Part shown: one piece after another, positions 1 through 7,849 of the stretch
Layout: each line of letters opens with the position of its first letter
How positions within the stretch are numbered: the stretch's first letter is position 1
Assembly: GCF_030159595.1 (NCBI RefSeq)
Contig: NZ_BSKJ01000006.1
Coordinates: forward strand, 1-64,000
From: Pseudomonas putida
GTDB lineage: Bacteria > Pseudomonadota > Gammaproteobacteria > Pseudomonadales > Pseudomonadaceae
Reading direction: 5' to 3'
Length of the DNA: 64,000 nucleotides
Notes under the pieces: model-generated
What the model was told of the DNA's origin: nothing
What the model saw: only the letters and a program-made list of their open reading frames with translations
The model's database searches: none
Made by a program: the position numbers and the translations under genes

Positions 1-17
1 GAATTGCTTGATTCAAT

Positions 18-29
18 TTGTTAAAGAGC
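18..29 (-). promoter_or_regulatory. rRNA-operon boxA antitermination site
   Basis: Read on the minus strand this is GCTCTTTAACAA, the boxA element found in the leader of pseudomonad rRNA operons just ahead of 16S. It follows the promoters at 67-94 and 194-221, so the 16S gene should begin a little beyond the left edge, transcribed leftward. The 16S gene itself is not in the window. Confidence 0.85.
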
Positions 30-66
30 GTTTGGTTAAGAGCTTTTCGTCTCAACCGAGGCGCGC

Positions 67-94
67 ATTCTACGCTTCCCTCATTTGCTGTCAA
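67..94 (-). promoter_or_regulatory. rrn promoter proximal to 16S (P1-like)
   Basis: On the minus strand there is a perfect -35 TTGACA (89-94), a 16-bp spacer and a -10 TAGAAT (67-72). The region just downstream is GCGCGCCTC, a GC-rich discriminator typical of stringently controlled rRNA promoters, and an AT-rich stretch (95-115) sits where an UP element would lie. boxA follows at 18-29. Calling it an rrn promoter is by motif and context; the start site is inferred to lie near position 58-60. Confidence 0.85.
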
Positions 95-193
95 GCGTTT
101 ATTTGAAGTTTTTTACAACCGCTTTCTTTCGAAAGCCAACAACTTCAAACACTTACCGCCTGCCCCGAAGCGTTTGTCGCTGCGAGGAGGCGA

Positions 194-221
194 ATAATAC
201 GCGCTTTGAAATTAGAGTCAA
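194..221 (-). promoter_or_regulatory. upstream tandem rrn promoter
   Basis: A second minus-strand promoter lies about 127 bp upstream of the first: -35 TTGACT (216-221), 16-bp spacer, -10 TATTAT (194-199). Its spacing matches the downstream promoter, as expected for tandem rrn promoters. It sits back to back with the rightward FNT gene at 325. Confidence 0.7.
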
Positions 222-324
222 CACCTTGATCTAAAAAACTTTCCGAATGTGTTTCGCCGCCAGCTGGCAACTAATGAAAGCGCCGCGGATCTGTAATGAA
301 ACACCCCCACGGAGCGTAGCGGCC

Positions 325-1221
325 ATGAGCGATGGGCAAAGCGAGAAGACCCCGGGCCTTTCTGCAGATGAAGAGCAGGAAGCCAGCCACAACCAGCCGC
401 CGCGGGCGGCAGTGCTGCACGAGATCATTCGTTCCCAGGGCGACCAGGAACTGGAGCGTACGCTCGCCGCGCTGTGGTGGTCGGCACTGGCCGCCGGCTT
501 GTCCATGGGGCTGTCGCTGATGGCCATGGGGCTGTTCTACGCCCGCCTACCGGAAGGTGACGGTGCCCAAGTGATCGCCAGTATCGGCTACAGCGCCGGC
601 TTCCTCGCCGTGATCCTTGCTCGCCAGCAACTGTTTACCGAGAACACCCTCACCGCCGTGTTACCCGTGATGACCTCCCCCACCCTTGCCAACTTCGGCC
701 GCCTGCTGCGCCTCTGGGGCGTGGTACTGCTCGGCAACCTGGCCGGCACCTTGCTGGTGGCCTGGGTCATGCTGGAGCTGCCGATCTTCGACAGCAAGAC
801 GGACGTGGCCTTTCTGGAGGTCGGCCGCAAGGTCATGAAGAACGACGTGAGCCAGATGTTCGCCAAGGGCATCGTGTCGGGCTGGATGATTGCCACCATG
901 GTCTGGATGATTCCTTCCATGGAGCACGCCAAGATCTGGATCATCCTGATGGTCACCTACCTGATGGCCCTTGGCGACTTCACCCATATAGTAGTGGGTT
1001 CGGTCGAGGTGTCTTATCTGGTGTGGGCGGGTGAAGAAACCTGGCGCGGTTTCTGGCTGGAGTTCGCCTTGCCGACCCTGGCAGGCAACATTATTGGTGG
1101 CAGTTTCATCTTCGCCCTGATCAGCCATGCTCAGGTGCGCAGTGACAGCGGCAAGCCGCCCTCACAACGCTTGAAAGACGATCAAGCCCGGCCACCACGC
1201 GGCAGGGACGACAAGAACTGA
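325..1221 (+). CDS. formate/nitrite transporter (FNT) family membrane protein
   Basis: A 298-residue protein of the FNT family, YfdC-like subgroup. These pentameric inner-membrane channels carry small monovalent anions; the substrate of this subgroup is not established. About six hydrophobic segments are visible, from roughly residue 60 (ALWWSALAAGLSMGLSLMAMG) to 270, with family blocks such as FTENTLTAVLPV and the TYLMALGDFTHIVVGSVE loop. The N-terminal 50 residues are charged and probably cytoplasmic. I chose ATG 325 because GGAG (311-314) precedes it at good spacing; an in-frame ATG at 247 has no Shine-Dalgarno and lies in the rrn promoter zone. It ends 3 nt from the converging MBL gene. 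Confidence 0.85.
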   Translation: MSDGQSEKTPGLSADEEQEASHNQPPRAAVLHEIIRSQGDQELERTLAALWWSALAAGLSMGLSLMAMGLFYARLPEGDGAQVIASIGYSAGFLAVILARQQLFTENTLTAVLPVMTSPTLANFGRLLRLWGVVLLGNLAGTLLVAWVMLELPIFDSKTDVAFLEVGRKVMKNDVSQMFAKGIVSGWMIATMVWMIPSMEHAKIWIILMVTYLMALGDFTHIVVGSVEVSYLVWAGEETWRGFWLEFALPTLAGNIIGGSFIFALISHAQVRSDSGKPPSQRLKDDQARPPRGRDDKN

Positions 1222-1224
1222 AGC

Positions 1225-2316
1225 TTAGCGTGCCGCCATCGTGCGCGCTTTCGCCTGCCCCTTCTGACGCACAGGCCGCGGTTGCCACCAGTTCTGCCCC
1301 GCATGCGGTGAGACAAGGCTGACCCGTTCGCCCATCTGCGGCGTGCTCAGGCGCACCTGAGCCTGGTTGGCCAGTGTCAGTATGCGTTCGAAGGGCTCCT
1401 GCCAGCCATGGGTAGACAGGTCGAAGGTGCCGTTGTGGATCGGCAGCATCCAGCGCCCGCGCAAATCCATGTGGGCCTGCAAGCTTTGCTCCGGCTGCAT
1501 GTGTACGTTGGGCCAGGCGACGTTGTAGGCGCCGGTTTCGATCAAGGTCAGGTCGAACGGCCCGAAACGCTCGCCTATCTGCTTGAAGCCGTCGAAGTAC
1601 CCGGTATCACCACTGAAGAACACCCGCACATCGTCGTTGACGATCACCCAGGACGCCCACAGCGTCCGATTGCTGTCCAGCAGCCCGCGCCCAGAAAAGT
1701 GCTGTGCCGGGGTGGCGACAAAGCGCACGCCCTCCACCTCGCTTTCCTGCCACCAGTCCAGTTGTCGCACCTTCGCCGGTGCCACACCCCAGCTCATCAG
1801 CAGGTCGCCCACGCCCAGTGGGGCCAGGAACACCTCAGTATGTGGCGCCAACTGGCGAATCGCCTGCTCGTCGAGGTGGTCGAAGTGATCGTGCGACAGC
1901 ACTACCGCAGCCAGCGGCGGCAACTGGTCCAGCGCTAGCGGCGGCGCATGGAAGCGCAACGGGCCTGCCCACTGCACCGGCGAGGCGCGCTCGGCGAACA
2001 CCGGGTCGGTAATAAAGAAGCGCCCACGCAGCTTGAGCAATACTGTGGAATGGCCCAGGCGCCACACGCTTTGATCGGGGGCGTCGAGTACCTGCTCACG
2101 GGTCATGGGCTGGAGGCTGATCGGCATGGCAGGCCGGGTTTGCGGTGGTTTGCGCAGGAACAGGTACTTGAGACCGATGCGCAGCTTTTTCAGCACACCA
2201 TCCTGCGGCAGCGACGCCTGATTGTGGAAACGCCCATCTCGCTGAGGTGCCGACTCGCCGGCGGCATTGGCCAAAGCAACCATCAGCAACACTCCGAGCA
2301 ACAGGAAAGCCTTCAT
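1225..2316 (-). CDS. MBL-fold hydrolase, NAPE-PLD/RomA-like, exported
   Basis: A 363-residue metallo-beta-lactamase-fold protein. The zinc-binding motif HDHFDHLD is present, followed by the second-shell histidine region (PAQHFSGRG), the bridging aspartate (FSGDTGYFDG) and the final histidine (PIHNGTFDL). This arrangement matches the NAPE-PLD/UlaG-like branch, whose members hydrolyse phosphodiester or lactone substrates. The N-terminus MKAFLLLGVLLMVALANAAG is a signal peptide with likely cleavage after ANA, so it probably acts in the periplasm. Start at 2316 is supported by GGGG upstream; in-frame starts at 2364 and 2382 would extend the N-terminus ahead of the signal peptide. The substrate cannot be inferred. 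Confidence 0.8.
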   Translation of the reverse strand: MKAFLLLGVLLMVALANAAGESAPQRDGRFHNQASLPQDGVLKKLRIGLKYLFLRKPPQTRPAMPISLQPMTREQVLDAPDQSVWRLGHSTVLLKLRGRFFITDPVFAERASPVQWAGPLRFHAPPLALDQLPPLAAVVLSHDHFDHLDEQAIRQLAPHTEVFLAPLGVGDLLMSWGVAPAKVRQLDWWQESEVEGVRFVATPAQHFSGRGLLDSNRTLWASWVIVNDDVRVFFSGDTGYFDGFKQIGERFGPFDLTLIETGAYNVAWPNVHMQPEQSLQAHMDLRGRWMLPIHNGTFDLSTHGWQEPFERILTLANQAQVRLSTPQMGERVSLVSPHAGQNWWQPRPVRQKGQAKARTMAAR

Positions 2317-2437
2317 GTTACCCCACAGTGACCGGATCAACCGTGAATTGGCTTGTAAGGTCATTTTTCGCCGATGAAACACTGTTCAACAATATTCATG
2401 CGCGTTATGCGATAAACGGTACCCCGGCAGAAGAACG

Positions 2438-3520
2438 ATGAACATGATGGACAACCGCAGCGGCAAAGGCCTTTCATTCGTCAAACGCATCTACCTGCCG
2501 CGCGTCATCGGCCTGGGCATAGGGCTGTTCAGTGTCATGGCAGCCATTGCACCGCTGTCGCCACCTGTCTGGGCATGGCTGCTGGTACTGTTCAACGGGC
2601 TACTGTGGCCGCACATGGCCTACCTGTGGGCAAGCCGCTCGGCAATGCCCTACCAGGCAGAACAGCGCAACCTGCTGCTGGACTCCCTGATGGGCGGGTT
2701 CTGGACCGCCGCCATGCACTTCAATCCGCTTCCCAGTGTGACGGTACTCTCCATGATGACCATGAACAATGTCGCTGCCGGCGGCAGGCGCATGGTCTTT
2801 CGCGGGCTACTGGCCCAGATCGCCGGTATGCTCATCGCCACCCTGCTGCTCGGCCCCGGCCTGCAGCTGACCGCCACCCCCCTGCAGGTTTACGCCTGCC
2901 TGCCAATGCTGACGCTATACCCGCTGGCCTTGGGCTGGGTGTGCTACCAGCTGGCAATAAAGCTGGCTGACCACAAGCGTCGGCTGAGCGCCCTGAGCCT
3001 GACCGACAGCCTGACCGGGCTGCTCAACCACGGTGCCTGGAAGGACCTGCTGTTACTGAAGTTCCAGGCCTGTCGGCAACAACAGGGGCACGCCGTGATT
3101 GCCCTGATCGACATCGACCATTTCAAGACCATCAACGATACCTTCGGCCATGTGGTCGGCGACTGCGTGCTGCGCCAACTGAGCGCAGAGCTGCGCCGTA
3201 ATCTGCGCGAAGGCGATCAGGCGGGGCGTTACGGCGGCGACGAGTTCTGCGTCATCCTGCCGGACACCAGCGAGGCTCAGGCCTGCCAGGCCATGGAGCG
3301 CCTGCGCGAACGGGTCGCCAACTACCGCAACCCACAGCTGCCGCACCTGCGCATCAGCCTGAGCATCGGCCTCTCCGCGTTCGAGGCTGGCCTGGAATCC
3401 CCGGAACACTGGCTGGAACAGGCAGACAAGGCGCTGTATACCGCTAAGCACGCAGGGCGTGACCAAGTCAATTTTGCCCGCGGCGAGGCTGCGACGCTCA
3501 GGCTGGCCTATCCTGATTGA
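2438..3520 (+). CDS. MASE2-GGDEF diguanylate cyclase
   Basis: A 360-residue membrane-bound diguanylate cyclase that would make cyclic di-GMP from two GTP. The N-terminal ~190 residues hold several hydrophobic segments resembling the MASE2 sensor domain of AdrA/DgcC. The GGDEF domain follows with SLTDSLTGLLNH, then the active-site YGGDEFCVI. An RxxD product-inhibition site (REGD) lies five residues upstream of GGDEF, so feedback control is expected. There is no EAL domain. ATG 2438 is used; two further methionines follow within four codons and the ribosome-binding site is weak. The MBL gene is divergent and the broken CHASE4 gene follows 51 nt downstream on the same strand. Confidence 0.88.
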   Translation: MNMMDNRSGKGLSFVKRIYLPRVIGLGIGLFSVMAAIAPLSPPVWAWLLVLFNGLLWPHMAYLWASRSAMPYQAEQRNLLLDSLMGGFWTAAMHFNPLPSVTVLSMMTMNNVAAGGRRMVFRGLLAQIAGMLIATLLLGPGLQLTATPLQVYACLPMLTLYPLALGWVCYQLAIKLADHKRRLSALSLTDSLTGLLNHGAWKDLLLLKFQACRQQQGHAVIALIDIDHFKTINDTFGHVVGDCVLRQLSAELRRNLREGDQAGRYGGDEFCVILPDTSEAQACQAMERLRERVANYRNPQLPHLRISLSIGLSAFEAGLESPEHWLEQADKALYTAKHAGRDQVNFARGEAATLRLAYPD

Positions 3521-3571
3521 ACTTCCTGCCTGACTGCCCGGCGGGAGGCTGCTTGAAGGAGCCGCTCGAGC

Positions 3572-6157
3572 ATGGCCAGGACCGCCAACCTTCCACCCGC
3601 CAGCCCCACGCCGCGCTTTCAGGTGCGACGCCTCATTGCTGGCTTCAGCGCTGTTTTTGGACTGGCCTGCCTGGTCATCCTCGGTGCGCTGTTCAATATC
3701 GCAACCACCCTCGATCAACAGGAGCGTCAGCGCAGTGCCTTCCAGGCCAACCAGGCGCTGGAGCAACGGCTGCTTGCCTCGCGTCAGTTCCTGTCCAGCT
3801 ACGCCGTGTGGGACGCAGCCTTTGAGCACCTGGCAGGCAAAGCCGACTGGAAATGGGCCTATGAAGAAAAAAACGTAGGGGAGTCACTGTACAGCGCCAG
3901 CGGCTATGAAGGGGTGTTCGTGGTAGAGGACACACATACCACCTACGCGTTATTCAAGGGCCAGCCCAGCCAGACAGGCGCCAATACCTATATAGACGCC
4001 CCCCTGCAGCCGATCATCGACCAGGCCCGTGCCGCTGCAATACCACGCGAACAGATCACCCGCTTTGTACTGTTCAACGGCTGGCCGGCAGTGCTCACTG
4101 CCGCCGCGGTGCGCCCGGACCGGGATGTCACCGACAATGAGGTGCGCTAGGCACCGGTAATGCTGTTTGTCGACCAGCTCACCGAGGACAAACTGGCACG
4201 GCTGGGTACTGGCGCCGGCTTGACCGGCATGCATGTGGAAAAGGGCAATGTGGGTGAACACGGCCATCTGCGCATCGAACTCGGCGACACCGGCTACCAC
4301 CTGGCCTGGAACAGCCCGCTGCCGGGGCGTCAGCTGCTATGGGCCGTATTACCGCCACTCGTGAGCGCACTGCTGGTTCTCGGCCTGGTCATGCTGTACC
4401 TGTTCCGCCTTACCTTGCGCAGTTCGCGAGCAATCGGCCTCACGCTTTCGTACCTGCAACAGAGCAACAAGGCCCTAGAGGCCAGCGAGCAGCGTTTTCG
4501 CGCGGTGGCCGAGTCGGCATCGGACTGGATCTGGGAAACCGACCGGCAACAACGCCTGACGTACCTCTCGCAACGCTTTACCAACGTCACCGGCTACCCC
4601 GTGGACGACTGGCTGGGCCACCCGCTCAACCAGTTGCTGGCCTGCGATACCACACCACTCTCGTCTTGGCTGGACGCCCTGACCAGCGCCGACCCACAAC
4701 AGTTGGCCAATCTTCGCTGCACCTACCGCGACCAGAATGGCCAGAATCGTTACTGCAGGATTTCGGCCCGCGCCATCTGGTATGACGACAAGCCCATCGG
4801 TTTCCGTGGCACCGCCAGCGACATTACCGACGAAGTCGACGCCCACGCGCGCATCCAGCACCTGTCGCTGCACGACCCATTGACCGGGCTGGCCAACCGC
4901 AACAAGCTCGCCAGGCACCTGGAACAGGCATTGCTACGCGGCAATGACTCGCCGCCACTGACCCTGCTGTTGCTGGACCTGGACAGTTTCAAGCCGATCA
5001 ACGATTCCCTTGGCCATGCTGCTGGAGATGCCGTGCTGCAGGAAGTGGCAACACGTCTGCGCGATACCACCCGCGATGGCGATCTGGTCGCGCGCCTGGG
5101 CGGCGACGAGTTCATCCTGGTGCTTGGCGGCATGGACAACCGCAGTGAAATCGACCGTTTCTGCGCACGCCTGATCAGCCTGCTGCAGCAACCCATCCTC
5201 TTCGACAACCAGCCCCTGCACATTGGCGCCAGCATTGGTGTCGCCCAGACGCGCACCCAAGGCTTCGATGCCGGCGAGTTGATCCGCTGTGCCGACATTG
5301 CCCTGTACCAGGCCAAAGCCGATGGCAAGAACACCTGGCGCTATTTCGCTGCCGAAATGAACCAGCAGATCCAATACCGGCGTCAGCTGGAGAACGACCT
5401 GCGCCGGGCCCTGCGCAACGAGGAGTTCGAGTTGCATTACCAACCGCGTTACCGCCTCAGCGACCGGCGAATCGTCGCGGTCGAAGCCTTGCTGCGCTGG
5501 CAGCACCCGCAGGAAGGGTTGCTGGGGCCGGATACCTTCATCCCGTTGGCCGAGCAGAGCGACATCATCGTTGCCCTTGGCCGCTGGGTACTGCGCGAAG
5601 CTTGCCGCACCGCCCACGACTGGCCAGCCGACATTCTGGTTTCGGTCAACCTGTCGCCTGCACAGTTCCTGCGTAGCGACGTGGTGGCCGATGTGCGCGA
5701 GATTCTGCTGGACACCGCCTTCCCGGCCCAGCGCCTGGAGCTGGAAATTACCGAGAACGTGATGCTCAACGACATTGAGGGCGCGCTGGGCACCATGCTG
5801 TCGCTCAAGGAGCTGGGTGTGCGCCTGAACATGGACGATTTCGGCACCGGCTACTCATCGCTGGGTTATCTGCGCACATACCCGTTCGACAGCATCAAGA
5901 TCGACAAACGTTTCATCAGTGGCCTGAACAGCAACGGCGGCAGCGACCGTGCGGTGGTTCAGGCCATCATCAACCTGGGCGAGGCAATGGGGTTGACGGT
6001 GACGGCCGAGGGTGTCGAAAGCGAACAGCAACTCAGCGCGCTGGAAAAGGACCGCTGCCACGAAGTGCAGGGGTATTTCATGAGTCGGCCGCTGGACAGT
6101 GTGGCGCTGGAGGCGTTGATACACCAAACATCCCAAAGCAACACACAGCGTTTGTAG
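3572..6157 (+). pseudogene. CHASE4-PAS-GGDEF-EAL protein split by an in-frame amber codon
   Basis: One reading frame of 861 codons interrupted by a single TAG at 4148-4150. The first part (3572-4150, 192 aa) has a transmembrane segment near residues 23-45 and most of a CHASE4 sensor domain, with the typical WD pair in YAVWDAAFEHL. The frame continues unchanged (APVMLFVDQL...), then shows a second membrane segment, a PAS domain (RAVAESASDWIWETD), GGDEF with RLGGDEF and an RDGD I-site, and EAL (VEALLRWQHP, FGTGYSSLGYL). TAG is one base from CAG (Gln). ATG 4160, ten bases after the stop, could restart a 665-aa protein keeping PAS, GGDEF, EAL and one membrane helix but lacking the sensor. It is either a recent nonsense mutation or a sequencing error. 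Confidence 0.85.
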
Positions 6158-6171
6158 GGCTTGCACCTTTT

Positions 6172-6263
6172 CTGTGGGAGCGGGCTTGCCCGTGAACAGC
6201 GGCGAAGCCGGTGCCATGCACCGCGTTGAATGCTTCGCCGGCACGCCCGCGCCCACAGGGGCG
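6172..6263. repeat. REP/BIME element
   Basis: Two inverted copies of a P. putida-type REP motif: one around 6172-6212 (TGTGGGAGCGGGCTTGCCCG then GGCGAAGCCGG) and a degenerate one around 6232-6263 (GCTTCGCCGG then CCCGCGCCCACAGG). It lies between converging genes, the usual place for such elements. Confidence 0.75.
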
Positions 6264-6280
6264 GTGTGAGCTTTTGAGCT

Positions 6281-6610
6281 TCAGCAAGGCTGCTGCAAGC
6301 TGCGCTCCGCCACGATCTCTGGCAGGTCACGACGGCGCAGGTACGCACGCAACGGTTCATCAATGTTCAAGCGGTCATCCATGTGCTGCTCCAGCAACAG
6401 CGCAAGCCGCTCGCGGCACAGCGCCATGCGCTGCCCTTTTTCGGGCCGCCAGACAAACTCGTTGCACGGGATAATGCTGTCGTCGGCCACGTCCATGCCG
6501 AACGAGTCCTCGGAAAAACGCACGATATGCACACCGCGCTTGCCATGAAAACCGACAAAGCCCTTGAGCTGGTCGGCGGCGTTGCAGATGTCCTGGGAAG
6601 TGATGGCCAC
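6281..6610 (-). CDS. conserved hypothetical protein, about 109 aa
   Basis: I do not recognise a named family. I use the GTG at 6610 because it is preceded by GAGG at 8-nt spacing, giving a 109-residue soluble protein starting VAITSQDICNAADQLKGFVG. It contains an FHGKRGVHIVRFSEDSFGMD stretch with mixed beta character and a helical C-terminal half rich in Arg and Leu. There is no signal peptide or membrane segment. Upstream in-frame codons to 6679 exist but are Pro/Arg-rich and lack a ribosome-binding site. It sits between the REP element and the efflux operon on the same strand as the latter, about 150 nt from it. Confidence 0.6.
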   Translation of the reverse strand: MAITSQDICNAADQLKGFVGFHGKRGVHIVRFSEDSFGMDVADDSIIPCNEFVWRPEKGQRMALCRERLALLLEQHMDDRLNIDEPLRAYLRRRDLPEIVAERSLQQPC

Positions 6611-6760
6611 GACGTAACCTCGCAATGATATCGGAAGATACGCACGCCTGGCGGGGGATGGGTCGCCTCTACCGGGCAACTCGCAAGTCGCAGCCTAACG
6701 CAGGTGCGCATGAACTCGCCATGGTTTTCAGCGCTCACCGTTCAGGGTGTAGTGTTGGGG

Positions 6761-7633
6761 CTACTGCCGATCCCGGTCCTCATGCACCTGCACACTGGCC
6801 GTCATCCCCGCACTCAGGGTCACGCCTTCCGGCACCTGGTCCAGGCGAATCCTTACCGGTATGCGCTGGGCCAGACGCACCCAGTTAAAGGTCGGTTCCA
6901 CCTCCGGCAGTAACTGGCTGTCAGGGTTGCTGTTGCGGTCGGTAATACCGCGGCTGATGCTCTCCACATGTCCCTGCATCGGCTCACCCGCCCCCATCAG
7001 CCAGACTTTCACGGTATCCCCCACGCGAATACGTGGCAGCTTGGTTTCCTCGAAATACGCCTGGATATAGAAGGTTGAATCATCCACCAGGGCCATGACC
7101 GCTTCCCCGGTGTTCACATAGTTGCCTTCGGCCAGACGCAAGTTGGTGATATGCCCGCTGCGCGGCGCCCGTACTTCGCTGCGCGACAGGTTGATCTTGG
7201 CCACCTGCAGTTGCGCCTCGGCTTCGTGTAACTCGCCACGCGCAATGGCCGCATTGATCTGGGCATTTTCACGCAACTCGGCACTGATCGCCTCTGGCCC
7301 CAAGGCGGTACGCCGGGCTGCTTCGCGTTCGCGCAAGCGCAACTGCTGGCTGCGGGTTTCGGTCACGGCGCTGGCCTGGTCGAAAGCGGCCTGGAAACGC
7401 TCGCGGTCGATACTCATCAACAGGTCGCCCGCCTTGACCTGCTGGTTGTCATGGACCTTGAGTCCGCGTACCCAGCCGGACACGTCAGGTGCAATCACCA
7501 CCACATCGGCGCGCACACGGGCATCACGCGTCCAAGGGGTAAGCATGTAGTACTGCCACAGCTGGTAGCCGGCCAACACGGCCAGAGCCACCACACACAG
7601 CGTCACCAGGGTACGTACGACCGCACGCATCAA
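6761..7633 (-). CDS. HlyD/EmrA-type periplasmic adaptor of an aromatic-acid efflux pump
   Basis: A 290-residue membrane-fusion protein resembling AaeA. It has an N-terminal anchor (VRTLVTLCVVALAVLAGYQLW), a lipoyl/biotinyl-like half motif (VIAPDVSGWVRGLKVHDNQQVKAGDLLMSID), a coiled-coil hairpin rich in Arg, Glu and Gln (about residues 85-145), the second lipoyl half (VRAPRSGHITNLRLAEGNYVNTG) and beta-barrel regions. Such adaptors link an inner-membrane pump to an outer-membrane channel. It is the third gene of a leftward operon after FUSC and DUF1656, nine nucleotides after the DUF1656 stop. The related AaeAB pump of E. coli exports hydroxylated aromatic acids; the substrate here is not shown. 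Confidence 0.85.
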   Translation of the reverse strand: MMRAVVRTLVTLCVVALAVLAGYQLWQYYMLTPWTRDARVRADVVVIAPDVSGWVRGLKVHDNQQVKAGDLLMSIDRERFQAAFDQASAVTETRSQQLRLREREAARRTALGPEAISAELRENAQINAAIARGELHEAEAQLQVAKINLSRSEVRAPRSGHITNLRLAEGNYVNTGEAVMALVDDSTFYIQAYFEETKLPRIRVGDTVKVWLMGAGEPMQGHVESISRGITDRNSNPDSQLLPEVEPTFNWVRLAQRIPVRIRLDQVPEGVTLSAGMTASVQVHEDRDRQ

Positions 7634-7642
7634 AACACTCCT

Positions 7643-7849
7643 TTATAAAGCTCCCAGCAGCCTTACCACCAGGAACAACACACAGACGAACAACGCCGCG
7701 TCGAACAACGCCTCATGCCAAATCCAGCGCCCCAACGGCGTCGCCTGCACCACCAGGCGCAACAGGCCGGTGAACAGCAGCGCCAGCAACACATAAAGCA
7801 GAAACGGGCTGAGCAGCACGCCGCCCACTTCCCATTCACGCAACCCCAT
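7643..7849 (-). CDS. DUF1656 family small membrane protein
   Basis: A 68-residue protein with two hydrophobic helices (VLLSPFLLYVLLALLFTGLL and ALFDAALFVCVLFLVVRLLG), the size and pattern of the DUF1656 family (AaeX-like). These small proteins are regularly encoded between a FUSC-family permease and an HlyD adaptor, as here. Its start overlaps the FUSC stop by 14 bp, implying translational coupling. Its biochemical role is unknown; it is presumed an accessory part of the pump. Confidence 0.85.
   Translation of the reverse strand: MGLREWEVGGVLLSPFLLYVLLALLFTGLLRLVVQATPLGRWIWHEALFDAALFVCVLFLVVRLLGAL

Noticed and set aside
4148..4150. Programmed readthrough or amino-acid recoding at the amber codon
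   Set aside because: No structured element or known context for recoding follows the TAG, and pseudomonads do not use pyrrolysine; a point mutation or sequence error is simpler.
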